Shown here piece after piece: positions 17,302 through 26,233 of a stretch of 64,000 nt of DNA. The DNA lies in contig NZ_RQJP01000006.1 of the NCBI RefSeq assembly GCF_003858645.1, positions 62,001 to 126,000 on the forward strand. Reading direction: 5' to 3'. Positions within the stretch are counted from its first letter, which is position 1; the number at the start of each line of letters is the position of its first letter. The position numbers were made by a program, and so were the translations under genes. The notes under the pieces are model-generated. The model was given only the letters and a program-made list of their open reading frames with translations, was not told the DNA's origin and searched no databases. The DNA is from Larkinella knui (GTDB lineage: Bacteria > Bacteroidota > Bacteroidia > Cytophagales > Spirosomataceae).

Positions 17302-18516
17302 TTGCAAAGCTGCAAGAAAAACCAATATCGTTTGAAACCGAATAAATACCTTCTCTTTCTGCTTACAACCATCGTTGCGTACGGGCTGTTTGAATATTAC
17401 CGCCCCAAACCCATCGACTGGAATCCCACCTACACGAACAAGGACAAGATCCCGTTCGGCACCAGGGTGTTGTTTGATCTGTTGCCTGATATCATGAACC
17501 GGCAACCGGTGACAAGCCTGCGCCTGCCGGTTTATAACCATCTGTCAGATAAAAAATTACCGGCACGGAGCAATTATATTTTTGTTTGCCATACGCTGAA
17601 ATTGACCGGCTTTGACCGAACGAAACTGCTGGATTACGTCAGCCGGGGCAATACGGTTTTTATTTCGGCCTATGAATTTCCGGATTCGCTGGCCAGGCAG
17701 CTGGGTTTTCGGGCTGACCTTAAAACGCCCACCCTGCGCGACACAACGCTGGGCATGAATTTCACCAACCCGACGCTTAAAAACCGGCTCGATTACCACT
17801 TCCGGCACGACGACGGCCGGAATTTTCTGGTCACCACGAAAGCCACCCAAATGACGGTTTTGGGCCGGAACGCCCGAAACGAACCGATTTTTCTGAAAAT
17901 CCGGTACGGAAAAGGCACGTTTTACATTCATAATCTGCCGCTGGCATTCACCAATTTTTACGTGCTCGACCCGGCGACGGACGATTATGCCTACAAAGCC
18001 CTGTCGTATTTGCCCGCGCTCCCGACTTATTGGGACGAATACCAGAAACTGGGGCGTTTCGACGAAGATGAGCAGTCGCTCCTGCGGTATATTCTGACCC
18101 AGCCGCCCTTGGTGTGGGCCTATTACCTGACCGTCGCAGGCTTGGTGCTGTACGTTATTTTTGCGGGCAAGCGAACTCAACGCGTCATTCCCGTGGTGGA
18201 ACCGCTGAAAAACACCTCGCTGGCGTTCGTGCAAAACATTGGGCGTTTGTATTTCCAACGCGCCGACCACGGGAATCTGGCCAAAAAGAAAATTCAGTAT
18301 TTTTTGGCGTATGTTCGGGAACAGTTTGGGCTGAACACGACCCTGCCGGACGAAGAATTCAAGCAGGCGCTGGCGCGTAAAAGTGGCGTTTCGGAGCAGG
18401 TTGTTCATGATTTATTTCGGCAGATTGCTTTTTCACAACAGCAAATCATGAGCGAGTATGACTTGATTCGATTGAATGAACTGATTGAAAAATTTTATGT
18501 ACAGGCGAAAGCATAA
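17302..18516 (+). CDS. DUF4350 membrane protein of the MoxR/DUF58 cluster; TTG start
   Basis: A 404-residue protein with a transmembrane helix near residues 16-27 (YLLFLLTTIVAYGLF), a periplasmic DUF4350 domain (GTRVLFDLLPDIM, NYIFVCHTLKLTGFD, GNTVFISAYEFP), and a second helix near 275-290, then a cytosolic tail. No ATG or GTG lies in frame before the first helix. The likely starts are TTG at 17302 or TTG at 17332, the latter after a purine-rich AAGAAAA. The gene is followed by moxR 15 bases downstream. The domain usually accompanies MoxR-DUF58 modules; its role is not established. Confidence 0.85.
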   Translation: MQSCKKNQYRLKPNKYLLFLLTTIVAYGLFEYYRPKPIDWNPTYTNKDKIPFGTRVLFDLLPDIMNRQPVTSLRLPVYNHLSDKKLPARSNYIFVCHTLKLTGFDRTKLLDYVSRGNTVFISAYEFPDSLARQLGFRADLKTPTLRDTTLGMNFTNPTLKNRLDYHFRHDDGRNFLVTTKATQMTVLGRNARNEPIFLKIRYGKGTFYIHNLPLAFTNFYVLDPATDDYAYKALSYLPALPTYWDEYQKLGRFDEDEQSLLRYILTQPPLVWAYYLTVAGLVLYVIFAGKRTQRVIPVVEPLKNTSLAFVQNIGRLYFQRADHGNLAKKKIQYFLAYVREQFGLNTTLPDEEFKQALARKSGVSEQVVHDLFRQIAFSQQQIMSEYDLIRLNELIEKFYVQAKA

Positions 18517-18531
18517 CCGCGAATTCACCCC

Positions 18532-19506
18532 ATGTCTCAATACGAAACCCGTCAGGATTTAACCGAACTCAAAACCGCCGTCGATGCCATCCGGGCCGAA
18601 ATCGGCAAGGTCATTGTCGGACAGCACCAAACCATCGACCTGCTGCTGACGGCTTTGCTGGCCGACGGCCATGTGCTGATCGAGGGCGTTCCCGGTGTGG
18701 CTAAAACGTTGATTGCCAAACTACTGGCCAAAACCATTTCGGTCGATTTCAGCCGGATTCAGTTCACGCCCGACCTGATGCCGTCCGACGTGCTGGGAAC
18801 CTCGATTTTCAATCCCAAAACTACCGATTTTGAATACCGCCGGGGACCCATTTTTTCCAACATTGTGCTGATCGACGAAATCAACCGCGCCCCGGCCAAA
18901 ACGCAGGCGGCTTTGTTCGAGGTCATGGAGGAGCGTCAGGCCACCAACGACGGCATCACCTACCTGCTGGCCGAGCCGTTTCTGGTGCTGGCTACGCAAA
19001 ATCCCGTCGAACAGGAAGGCACTTACCGCCTGCCCGAAGCCCAGCTCGACCGGTTTTTGTTCAAAGTTGTCGTCGGGTATCCCAACATCCTGGAAGAAGT
19101 GAACATTCTGAAAGGCCACCACGAGCGCCGGAATCTGGCCGACGCCGTCGAAGCCGTGCAACCGGCGCTGACGGCTGAACAGCTGCAAACCCTGCGGTCG
19201 CAGGTTCACCGCGTTCACATCGAAGACAAACTGCTCGAATACATCGCCCAGATCGTGCAGAGTACGCGCACCCACAAGTCGCTGTTTCTGGGCGCATCAC
19301 CCCGCGCTTCGGTGGCACTGCTGAACAGCTCGAAAGCCCTCGCCACGCTCCGGGGCCGCGATTTTGTGACGCCCGAAGACGTGCAGGAACTGGCCGCGCC
19401 GGTCTTGCGGCACCGCGTGTTGCTCACGCCCGAACGCGAGATGGAAGGTGGCACGGCCGACGAGGTGATCGGCCAGGTGGTGCAGAAGATTGAAGTGCCG
19501 CGATGA
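18532..19506 (+). CDS. MoxR-family AAA+ ATPase
   Basis: A 324-residue cytoplasmic ATPase. Walker A is GVPGVAKT (about residues 46-53) and Walker B is IVLIDEINRAPAKTQ; the sensor region LATQNPVEQEGTYRLPEAQLDRF follows in adjacent pieces, with the lid domain at the C-terminus. MoxR proteins act as chaperone-like ATPases with DUF58 (von Willebrand-type) partners. The gene overlaps the DUF58 gene by 4 bases (ATGA), which points to tight coupling. Confidence 0.95.
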   Translation: MSQYETRQDLTELKTAVDAIRAEIGKVIVGQHQTIDLLLTALLADGHVLIEGVPGVAKTLIAKLLAKTISVDFSRIQFTPDLMPSDVLGTSIFNPKTTDFEYRRGPIFSNIVLIDEINRAPAKTQAALFEVMEERQATNDGITYLLAEPFLVLATQNPVEQEGTYRLPEAQLDRFLFKVVVGYPNILEEVNILKGHHERRNLADAVEAVQPALTAEQLQTLRSQVHRVHIEDKLLEYIAQIVQSTRTHKSLFLGASPRASVALLNSSKALATLRGRDFVTPEDVQELAAPVLRHRVLLTPEREMEGGTADEVIGQVVQKIEVPR

Positions 19507-20843
19507 ACCTCTTCCGCGCGCTCTACATCTCGACCCGGGTCTGGCTGCTGCTGATCGCGTTCGTTTTGCTGTTCATCCTGGCGTACGTGTTTCCGGTATT
19601 GTTTCCGTTTGTGAAACTGCTGCTGGCGGTTTTTGTGGCGCTGCTGCTGCTGGATGGCGTTCTGCTGTTTCGAAACCGGACCGAACGGGCGGCTTTTTTT
19701 GCCCGGCGCGAACTGCCCGACCGGCTGTCGAACGGTGACGAAAATCCGGTGTCTATCTATCTGGAAAACCGCTATCCGTTTCAGACGCCGGTGGAAGTAA
19801 TCGACGAAATACCGTTCCAGTTCCAAAAACGGGATGTGCTGTTTGCCGCCACCTTGAAGCCCAACGAAACGCAAACGGTACGCTATGACCTGCGGCCGAC
19901 CAAACGGGGCGAATACAGTTTCGGTGCGGTGAATGTCTTTGTGATGACGCCCCTGCGGTTTTTGAAACGACGCTACGCGTTTTCGCAGAATAAACTCGTG
20001 GCGGTTTTTCCGTCGTTTCTGCAAATGCGGCAGTATGAATTGCTGGCCATTTCGAACCGCCTGACCGAAGTGGGCATCAAAAAAGTCCGCCGGATCGGCC
20101 ACAGCATGGAGTTTGAACAGGTGCGGGCCTACAGCCGGGGCGACGACGTCCGGACGATCAACTGGAAAGCCACCGCCCGGCAGAGCGACCTGATGGTGAA
20201 CGCATTCCGGGACGAAAGATCGCAGGCCATTTATTGCCTCATCGACAAAGGCCGCGTCATGAAGTCGCCGTTTGAGGGCCTGAGCCTGCTGGATTACGCC
20301 ATCAATGCCTCCCTCGTGCTGAGCAACATTGCCCTGCTCAAACAGGATCGCGCCGGACTGCTGACGTTCTCCGACCAAATCGGGCAACTGGTGTCGGCCG
20401 AGCGTCGGCCGGGCCACCTTCAAAAGATTCTGGAAGTGCTGTATCGGCAGAAAACCCGCTTTCTGGAGTCGGATTACGAAGCCCTTTATACCAACATTCG
20501 CCGGCACATCCGGCAGCGAAGCTTATTGCTGCTTTTTACTAATTTTGAAACCGTTAACGCGCTCCGTCGCCAACTGCCTTACCTGCGCCGGATGGCCAAA
20601 GAACACCTGCTGATTGTGGTTTTCTTTGAAAATACCGAATTAAAAAGTTTATTGGCCAACCCGGCCAACACGACGGAGGAGATTTACCAGAAAACCATTG
20701 CCGAGAAGTTTTATTACGAAAAGAAATTGATTGTCAAAGAATTACAACAATACGGTATTCAGGCTATTCTGACCGCTCCGCAAAACCTGACCGCCGACAC
20801 CGTGAATAAATACCTCGAATTGAAAGCGCGGGGTATGATTTAA
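19503..20843 (+). CDS. DUF58 domain protein, MoxR partner
   Basis: A 446-residue protein with two N-terminal transmembrane helices (about 13-55). A middle domain follows, then the DUF58 core: FEQVRAYSRGDDVRTINWKA and QSDLMVNAFRDE at about 205-240. The last part has the von Willebrand-like fold with a degenerate metal site (YCLIDKGR). DUF58 proteins work with MoxR ATPases in envelope protein assembly or stress functions. The gene overlaps moxR and is followed 5 bases later by a peptidase gene. Confidence 0.93.
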   Translation: MNLFRALYISTRVWLLLIAFVLLFILAYVFPVLFPFVKLLLAVFVALLLLDGVLLFRNRTERAAFFARRELPDRLSNGDENPVSIYLENRYPFQTPVEVIDEIPFQFQKRDVLFAATLKPNETQTVRYDLRPTKRGEYSFGAVNVFVMTPLRFLKRRYAFSQNKLVAVFPSFLQMRQYELLAISNRLTEVGIKKVRRIGHSMEFEQVRAYSRGDDVRTINWKATARQSDLMVNAFRDERSQAIYCLIDKGRVMKSPFEGLSLLDYAINASLVLSNIALLKQDRAGLLTFSDQIGQLVSAERRPGHLQKILEVLYRQKTRFLESDYEALYTNIRRHIRQRSLLLLFTNFETVNALRRQLPYLRRMAKEHLLIVVFFENTELKSLLANPANTTEEIYQKTIAEKFYYEKKLIVKELQQYGIQAILTAPQNLTADTVNKYLELKARGMI

Positions 20844-20848
20844 ACCCA

Positions 20849-22309
20849 ATGAAACGACTCCGCTGGTTACTGATTGGATTGGCTGTACTGATGGGTGTTC
20901 TGGTCCTGAACACCCTCCGGTCTTCATCGAAGCAACTCACCGATGTTCCCCCCGCCCCCGCCGTTTCGGTCGGCGATTCGGCCATTAACCGGCTGGTAAA
21001 AGCCCTGCAACTGCGCACGGTTTCGTATTCGGATTATTCGCTGACGGATACCACGCAGTTTGAGAAATTTCTGACTTTACTTCAGCAATCGTTTCCCCGG
21101 ATTCACCGCCAGCTCAAGCGCGAAACCTTCAACCAATACGGTTTACTGTATGAATGGAAAGGGCAAAATCCGGCGCTAAAACCGGTGTTGCTGATGGGGC
21201 ATTACGATGTGGTTCCGGTGATTCAGGGAACGCAGAAAATGTGGAAAAAGCCGCCGTTCGGTGGGTTGATCGAAGACGGTTTTCTGTATGGGCGCGGCAC
21301 TTTGGACGACAAAAGCAGCGTGATGGCGCAACTGGAAGCCGTCGAGTGGCTGCTCAGCACCGGTTTTCGGCCCGAACGGACGGTTTTTCTGGCCTACGGA
21401 CAGGACGAAGAAGTAACCGGTTTTCGGGGTGCCCAAACCATAGCAGCCGCCCTGGCTCAACGGAAAGTTTCGCTGGAATACGTCCTGGATGAAGGCGGTG
21501 TGCTTAAAACCGACGGTATTCCCGGTCTTACCAAACCGGTCGCATTGATTGGAATCGGCGAAAAAGGATACGCCAGCATCGAACTGACGACGGTCAGCAA
21601 GGGCGGTCATTCGTCGATGCCGCCCAAACAAACCAGCATCGGCCTGATCGCTGAAGCGGTCAGCAAGCTGGAAAAGAACCCGTTTCCGGCGCGGCTCGAT
21701 GCGGGTCTGGATCAGATGTTTACCTACATCGGTCCCGAAATGCCGGTCGGGCAGCGGATCGTGTTCGCCAACCAGTGGCTATTTGCTCCCCTGATCAGCC
21801 GGATCATGGTTCAATCGAACTCCGGTAGTGCGGCCCTGCGAACCACCACCGCACCCACCATTTTTCAGGCCGGAGTGAAAGACAACGTGCTGCCGATCGA
21901 AGCCACCGCCACCATTAACTTCCGGATTCTGCCCGGCGAAACGGTTGAAACCGTTGTGAAGCATGTAAAAGAAGTAATTGATGATGAGCGCATTAGGATC
22001 AACGTACTGAAAAAATTCATTAGTGAACCGTCCCCCGTTTCCGATCCGGCGGCCCCCGGTTTTGAACGGATTCACCGCACCATCAAAGGCGTTTTTCCCG
22101 AAACCATTGTCACCCCGTATTTGACCTTGGGCGGCACCGATTCGCGGTTTTATGCCCCGGTTTGTTCGCAAATCTACCGGTTTTCACCCACGCCTATGAA
22201 CGACGAAGACACCCAGCGGGTTCACGGCACCAACGAACGAATCAGTCTCAAAGACTACCGGAATATGATCCGGTTTTACGTAACGCTGATCAGAAACAGC
22301 CAGCCCTAA
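20849..22309 (+). CDS. Membrane-anchored M20 family metallopeptidase
   Basis: A 486-residue zinc carboxypeptidase of the M20/M28 clan. An uncleaved anchor or signal lies at 5-24 (RWLLIGLAVLMGVLVLNTLR). Zinc-binding pieces are LLMGHYDVVPV, GRGTLDDKSSVMAQLEA, GQDEEVTGFRGA and the C-terminal GGTDSRFY and RVHGTNERI. The dimerisation insert contains GGHSSMP. It resembles carboxypeptidase PM20D1-type enzymes. It is the last gene of the DUF4350-MoxR-DUF58 operon (5-base gap), a placement of unknown meaning. Confidence 0.92.
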   Translation: MKRLRWLLIGLAVLMGVLVLNTLRSSSKQLTDVPPAPAVSVGDSAINRLVKALQLRTVSYSDYSLTDTTQFEKFLTLLQQSFPRIHRQLKRETFNQYGLLYEWKGQNPALKPVLLMGHYDVVPVIQGTQKMWKKPPFGGLIEDGFLYGRGTLDDKSSVMAQLEAVEWLLSTGFRPERTVFLAYGQDEEVTGFRGAQTIAAALAQRKVSLEYVLDEGGVLKTDGIPGLTKPVALIGIGEKGYASIELTTVSKGGHSSMPPKQTSIGLIAEAVSKLEKNPFPARLDAGLDQMFTYIGPEMPVGQRIVFANQWLFAPLISRIMVQSNSGSAALRTTTAPTIFQAGVKDNVLPIEATATINFRILPGETVETVVKHVKEVIDDERIRINVLKKFISEPSPVSDPAAPGFERIHRTIKGVFPETIVTPYLTLGGTDSRFYAPVCSQIYRFSPTPMNDEDTQRVHGTNERISLKDYRNMIRFYVTLIRNSQP

Positions 22310-22426
22310 CCCATACAGAGTTCCCGATTACTAGTATTTGGTTACTATTTTATAGAAATATAGGATTATGTGTACTTTTATAAGGAGTCGACCAAACCCT
22401 TTCCTGAAAACCGGAATCCTGTTGCT

Positions 22427-25258
22427 ATGGAAACGCCACCATCGAATTTTCGCAGGGTCGTTTATGCTACCCAAAGCAGCGGTTTTAGGAGCTATTTTCT
22501 TTGCTTTTGCCTGTTGTTGAATACGACATCGCTTCTTTTTGGCCAATCGTACTCCGTTCAGCCGGATCCGAACGGTTTTTATCAGATTCAGAAAAAAGCA
22601 ACGTTCCCTTCCTCAGCCGCCCGAAAGGCGTCGAATGTGACGGTATCCATTGCGGCTGATGCGCGACGTCCGGGCGATGCGGCCGTTATTTCAGTGTCAC
22701 TTGGCCCGGAAATTAATGTGAACAATGGCAGCAATTTTATACTGCTGATCAGAACATCCTCCGACCTGACGAGTCAGACAAATGTCATCTATATTTCAAA
22801 TAAGGCCGTCGACAAAGCTTCCCGTACCATGCAGATACCGGTTGGTGGCTTGAATGCCAACACGGATTATTACTTCACGCTCCTCTATTCCAACGAATGC
22901 ACCGGTGAAACAATCGCTGAAGCGCATTATAAAACGAGTGGCGCGCTGCAAAAGCCTAAAAAGATCCTGCTGGTTATTGACAAACAGTACGAAAATGATC
23001 CGCAGATTGAACAGGCGCTATCGGTTTATAAAGCCGACGCAAACCGCGCCGATCCGAATCTCGTTTTTGAACCGTACTACCTCTCAACCGATCCTGCCGA
23101 AAAGGGAAAACTCTACGAGCAAATCAAGAACCGGTATTTCGATTCCACGACTCCGCTCCATTACCTGTTTTTCATCGGACGAAATGCCAGTACCTACATT
23201 CGATCGTATCATCTGAACCCTAAAACCAATCTGGAGGGACCGGGCGACATTTATAGTTTACCCGGCATCGGGGTATATGCCAAAATCCTGACCCAGGATT
23301 ACCCGTTCGATCCCCAGCAAAACGCTTTTATAAACCGTCGATACAACTGCCAGGCCATCGGAGCTGAGCCAATTCCCAATGACATATCGACTACGTATTT
23401 TCAATCATCCGTCATCGACATTTCCTACGGTGCCCTTGTGCCTACGCGTCCAGAAGAAGGAAAAGCTTACATCCTGCGGTATTTTGAAAAATTACACCAA
23501 TACAAAACCGGTAAAATTAAGTTTGACAAAAAAGTTTTGCTGGCCGATACGTTCTATTACGATGGGAGTTATCCGAAAAAAATCGAAGAATTAACCGGTC
23601 GCTGGACCCACAACGATACCATAACCGTTCCGAAGAAATATGGTCCAAATTTTCACGGGACAGACCCGATCTGGCGGGCGGATTACCTCAAAAAGGTAGG
23701 CAGCAACTCCTACGAAATAGCAGCTTTTTACGGGCATGGTTCACCGAATTTGCATTATTTTGAAATAACACCCGCTGATATTCAGAATCTTGGCAAACTT
23801 AATACCCTTCTTTTTGACTTCCTTGCCTGCTCCGTTGGCGGTATCGATGTACGGGATTATCTGGCTGGTACGTATCTGGATAAAGGAAACACCTTGCTTG
23901 TGAATGCCTATTCGGTCACCATATTTGCATCTACGCGCGAAAACGAATCGCCTTTACTGGAAAAATTCAAGGAAAAACAACCCTTTCAGGCGTTTGCCCA
24001 GGGGGCTTATGTCAGCGATGCCTACCGGCACGGGTTTGCGTTTAATGATGCCCAATACCTGCTTGGCGATCCGCTGCTGCTGCTCGATCCGCCCTGTACG
24101 AATGCCGAACCGCTGGTTATTTCAACGCCCGGTTCGTTATCCATTTGCCCCGGCGACACCGTTTCGCTCCACGTTTCCGGGACGTTTACGGACTTCCGCT
24201 GGTTCCGCAACGGGCAGGAAATCACTAGCGCGAAAAGCAATAAACTGATGGTTAGTCAAGGCGGTATGTATACGGCAAAGGCTAAACAGTGCGGCCAGGA
24301 GATCAGCAGCGAAGGTATTGCCGTGACGGAAAAACCGGGTCCTCCAACGCCGGTTCTGACGCTGGAAACCTTCCCGGATCGCTACCGGCTGCGCGTAACG
24401 CCCGCGGGTGCTTTTTCCGGTGGTTTTAACTGGTACATCAACGGCGAACGCTGGCAGGAAACTACGCAGGATACTGTCAGCCCTATTTTACTGGCCGACT
24501 ATACCGTTCGGGTAGTAAAAGAGGGCTGTTCCGCTTTGTCAAAACCGGTTTCGATCCGGATCGAGCAGCCGGTTTTGGCCATAACCGGCAGTAATCCGGC
24601 CTGTTCGGGCGACAGCATCGTGGTGAAAGCGCCCGAAAATTTTAGTTCCTACACCTGGCTGACGAAAGAAGGTGCGGCCGTGGTAACCACCAGCAACAGC
24701 CGGGTGTATAAACAGAATGCGACGGTGGCCGTCACGCCCAGGCGGGGCAGTCTGGCAGGGCCAACATCCGCTTATGTTACGCTGACCTTCAAACCCAAAC
24801 CGCCTAAACCGACCATTACGCTGGAAAGTGCCGGATTCCGGTCGAGCAGCCCGGTCAATAACCAGTGGTATTTGAACGGCAATCCGTTGCCGGACTCGAC
24901 CCGGCAAGTGCTGCGGAATCCGGGGGCCGGAACCTACCGCGTCCGCGTGACGGAACAGGGCTGCTACAGCGAGTCGGACCCGATGCTTATTACGGCGGTA
25001 GAACCCACCTTAGGCACTTTGAAGGTGTATCCAAATCCCGGCAAAGGCACCTTCTGGATCGAATGGCCCAACGCCTTCCGGTCAGGCGAGCTGGAGGTGG
25101 TCGATAATCTGGGCCGCAAAGTCTACAGCCGTTCATACAGCAGCAAACCGTCGGGACCGGTGCCAGTGACCCTGAAAACCGCCCCGGGACTATACCTGCT
25201 GCGACTTTCGACTTCCGGACAAATTCACACCGTGAAGGTAGTAATTGAAACCGATTGA
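22427..25258 (+). CDS. Secreted C25-like cysteine protease with T9SS sorting domain
   Basis: A 943-residue exported protein from the ATG at 22427; an alternative GTG at 22370 adds 19 residues. The signal peptide ends near LLFGQ. A caspase-like peptidase domain of the C25 (gingipain) type occupies about 185-560. The expected dyad is His437 in YGHGSPN and Cys468 in FLACSVGG, 31 residues apart, close to the gingipain spacing. Two or three Ig-like domains follow (TDFRWFRNGQEI, GFNWYINGERW, NQWYLNG). The last 80 residues are a type IX sorting domain (VYPNPGKGTFWIEW, GLYLLRLSTSG). It would be delivered across the outer membrane and cleaved or anchored. Confidence 0.85.
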   Translation: METPPSNFRRVVYATQSSGFRSYFLCFCLLLNTTSLLFGQSYSVQPDPNGFYQIQKKATFPSSAARKASNVTVSIAADARRPGDAAVISVSLGPEINVNNGSNFILLIRTSSDLTSQTNVIYISNKAVDKASRTMQIPVGGLNANTDYYFTLLYSNECTGETIAEAHYKTSGALQKPKKILLVIDKQYENDPQIEQALSVYKADANRADPNLVFEPYYLSTDPAEKGKLYEQIKNRYFDSTTPLHYLFFIGRNASTYIRSYHLNPKTNLEGPGDIYSLPGIGVYAKILTQDYPFDPQQNAFINRRYNCQAIGAEPIPNDISTTYFQSSVIDISYGALVPTRPEEGKAYILRYFEKLHQYKTGKIKFDKKVLLADTFYYDGSYPKKIEELTGRWTHNDTITVPKKYGPNFHGTDPIWRADYLKKVGSNSYEIAAFYGHGSPNLHYFEITPADIQNLGKLNTLLFDFLACSVGGIDVRDYLAGTYLDKGNTLLVNAYSVTIFASTRENESPLLEKFKEKQPFQAFAQGAYVSDAYRHGFAFNDAQYLLGDPLLLLDPPCTNAEPLVISTPGSLSICPGDTVSLHVSGTFTDFRWFRNGQEITSAKSNKLMVSQGGMYTAKAKQCGQEISSEGIAVTEKPGPPTPVLTLETFPDRYRLRVTPAGAFSGGFNWYINGERWQETTQDTVSPILLADYTVRVVKEGCSALSKPVSIRIEQPVLAITGSNPACSGDSIVVKAPENFSSYTWLTKEGAAVVTTSNSRVYKQNATVAVTPRRGSLAGPTSAYVTLTFKPKPPKPTITLESAGFRSSSPVNNQWYLNGNPLPDSTRQVLRNPGAGTYRVRVTEQGCYSESDPMLITAVEPTLGTLKVYPNPGKGTFWIEWPNAFRSGELEVVDNLGRKVYSRSYSSKPSGPVPVTLKTAPGLYLLRLSTSGQIHTVKVVIETD

Positions 25259-25275
25259 TGGATCGGAAACAGGGA

Positions 25276-25680
25276 TTAACGATTGCTCCGTGCTTTCATA
25301 CCACGTCCCCAAAAAACGAAAAGAACGAGGGCCAGCATAACAAAGTTGAATGGCGTGTTGGCAGCCTCTCCACGGGAAAAATGAAAGACAATGGCACTCA
25401 ACTGAAGCACAGCGCATCCCAATGCGGCCCATATCGTCAACCCAGGCTTAATACCGGTAAGCGCAGGCAAAATGAGGCCGATGCCGCCACCCAGATCGAA
25501 CACGCCCGTTATACGCAGCAGGTTCGGATACTCTCCCGCCCAGGGCCACAGTCCGGCGATCGTCGGAACTGGCGTAACCAGCTTGAAAATTCCCGTGCCG
25601 ATGAAAAGGATTGCAAGCAGTGCCTGAGTAATCCAGAGGATAATGTGAAGCGTTTTTGATTTTTTTGGCTGACTGGTCAT
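25276..25680 (-). CDS. DoxX-like membrane protein
   Basis: A 134-residue protein with four hydrophobic segments. Landmarks are ILFIGTGIFKLVTPVP, RITGVFDLGGGIGLILPAL and AANTPFNFVMLALVLFVFWGR, matching the DoxX-like family. These proteins are small quinone- or redox-linked membrane proteins, mostly uncharacterised. It is divergent from an HxlR regulator 86 bases away, which may control it. Confidence 0.85.
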   Translation of the reverse strand: MTSQPKKSKTLHIILWITQALLAILFIGTGIFKLVTPVPTIAGLWPWAGEYPNLLRITGVFDLGGGIGLILPALTGIKPGLTIWAALGCAVLQLSAIVFHFSRGEAANTPFNFVMLALVLFVFWGRGMKARSNR

Positions 25681-25719
25681 ACCGGCTTAACGAGTAGTTG
25701 GTTCGATGGGCAAAGGTCA

Positions 25720-25760
25720 TTACTTTAGCTTTCAAAAAGTAAGCAGTTACCTTAACGTAA
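25720..25760. promoter_or_regulatory. Possible HxlR operator between doxX-like and hxlR genes
   Basis: TTACTTT-N9-AAAGTAA (25720-25742) is a perfect inverted repeat, and TTAC-N6-GTAA (25747-25760) is a second one. They lie in the 85-base divergent gap, just upstream of the regulator start at 25766. HxlR proteins typically bind short dyads of this kind next to their own gene. A TAGCTTTC near 25725-25732 resembles the Bacteroidota -7 element with one mismatch. Confidence 0.4.
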
Positions 25761-25765
25761 GCGAT

Positions 25766-26122
25766 ATGATTTTAACGGAAGGCAAAACGAAGCATATCGA
25801 ATGTCTGGAACAGATGCTTCCAATCCGGGATGCGCTGGATGTCATCAGCGGCAAGTGGAAAATGTTGATTCTGACGTCCATCATGCATGGCAACCGGCGG
25901 TTTAAAGAAATAGAGACGAGCATCCCCAAAATCAATCCCAAGATTCTTTCCAAAGAATTAAAAGACATGGAAGAACATCAGCTGATCAAACGCATCGTCC
26001 ATGACGAGTATCCGGTTTTAATCGAGTACGTCGCCACGGATTATTCACGCACGCTGAAAAGTGTGATGATGGAACTGCATGCCTGGGGCGTCAATCACCG
26101 GAAGAAAATCCTCGGACAGTGA
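25766..26122 (+). CDS. HxlR-family winged-helix transcriptional regulator
   Basis: A 118-residue regulator starting MILTEGKTKHIECLEQM. I prefer this ATG to one 20 codons upstream, which would cover the operator-like sequence. The HxlR core is PIRDALDVISGKWKMLILTSI, NRRFKEIETSIPKINPKILS and LIKRIVHDEYPVLIEYVAT. One conserved cysteine (Cys13) lies near the N-terminus, as in redox-sensing members such as YodB, but whether it senses thiol stress is inference. Confidence 0.93.
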   Translation: MILTEGKTKHIECLEQMLPIRDALDVISGKWKMLILTSIMHGNRRFKEIETSIPKINPKILSKELKDMEEHQLIKRIVHDEYPVLIEYVATDYSRTLKSVMMELHAWGVNHRKKILGQ

Positions 26123-26132
26123 TTGAAATGAA

Positions 26133-26160
26133 AGAGGCCGTTCCTTTTGAGACGGCCTCT
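26133..26160 (+). terminator. Hairpin after the HxlR gene
   Basis: AGAGGCCGT (26133-26141) pairs perfectly with 26152-26160 around 10 bases, starting 10 bases after the stop codon. The following T-tract is weak (GCCAATTTTC). Confidence 0.65.
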
Positions 26161-26233
26161 GCCAATTTTCAACGCAACCGGCGGTTGCGCCAGTGAGGCA
26201 CATCCTGCCTAACCTGCCTGAGCTTCAACCCGC

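Noticed and set aside
19215-20507. 430-codon minus-strand frame opposite moxR and DUF58
   Set aside because: It is a shadow of strongly assigned genes on the plus strand; long antisense frames are common in GC-rich codons.
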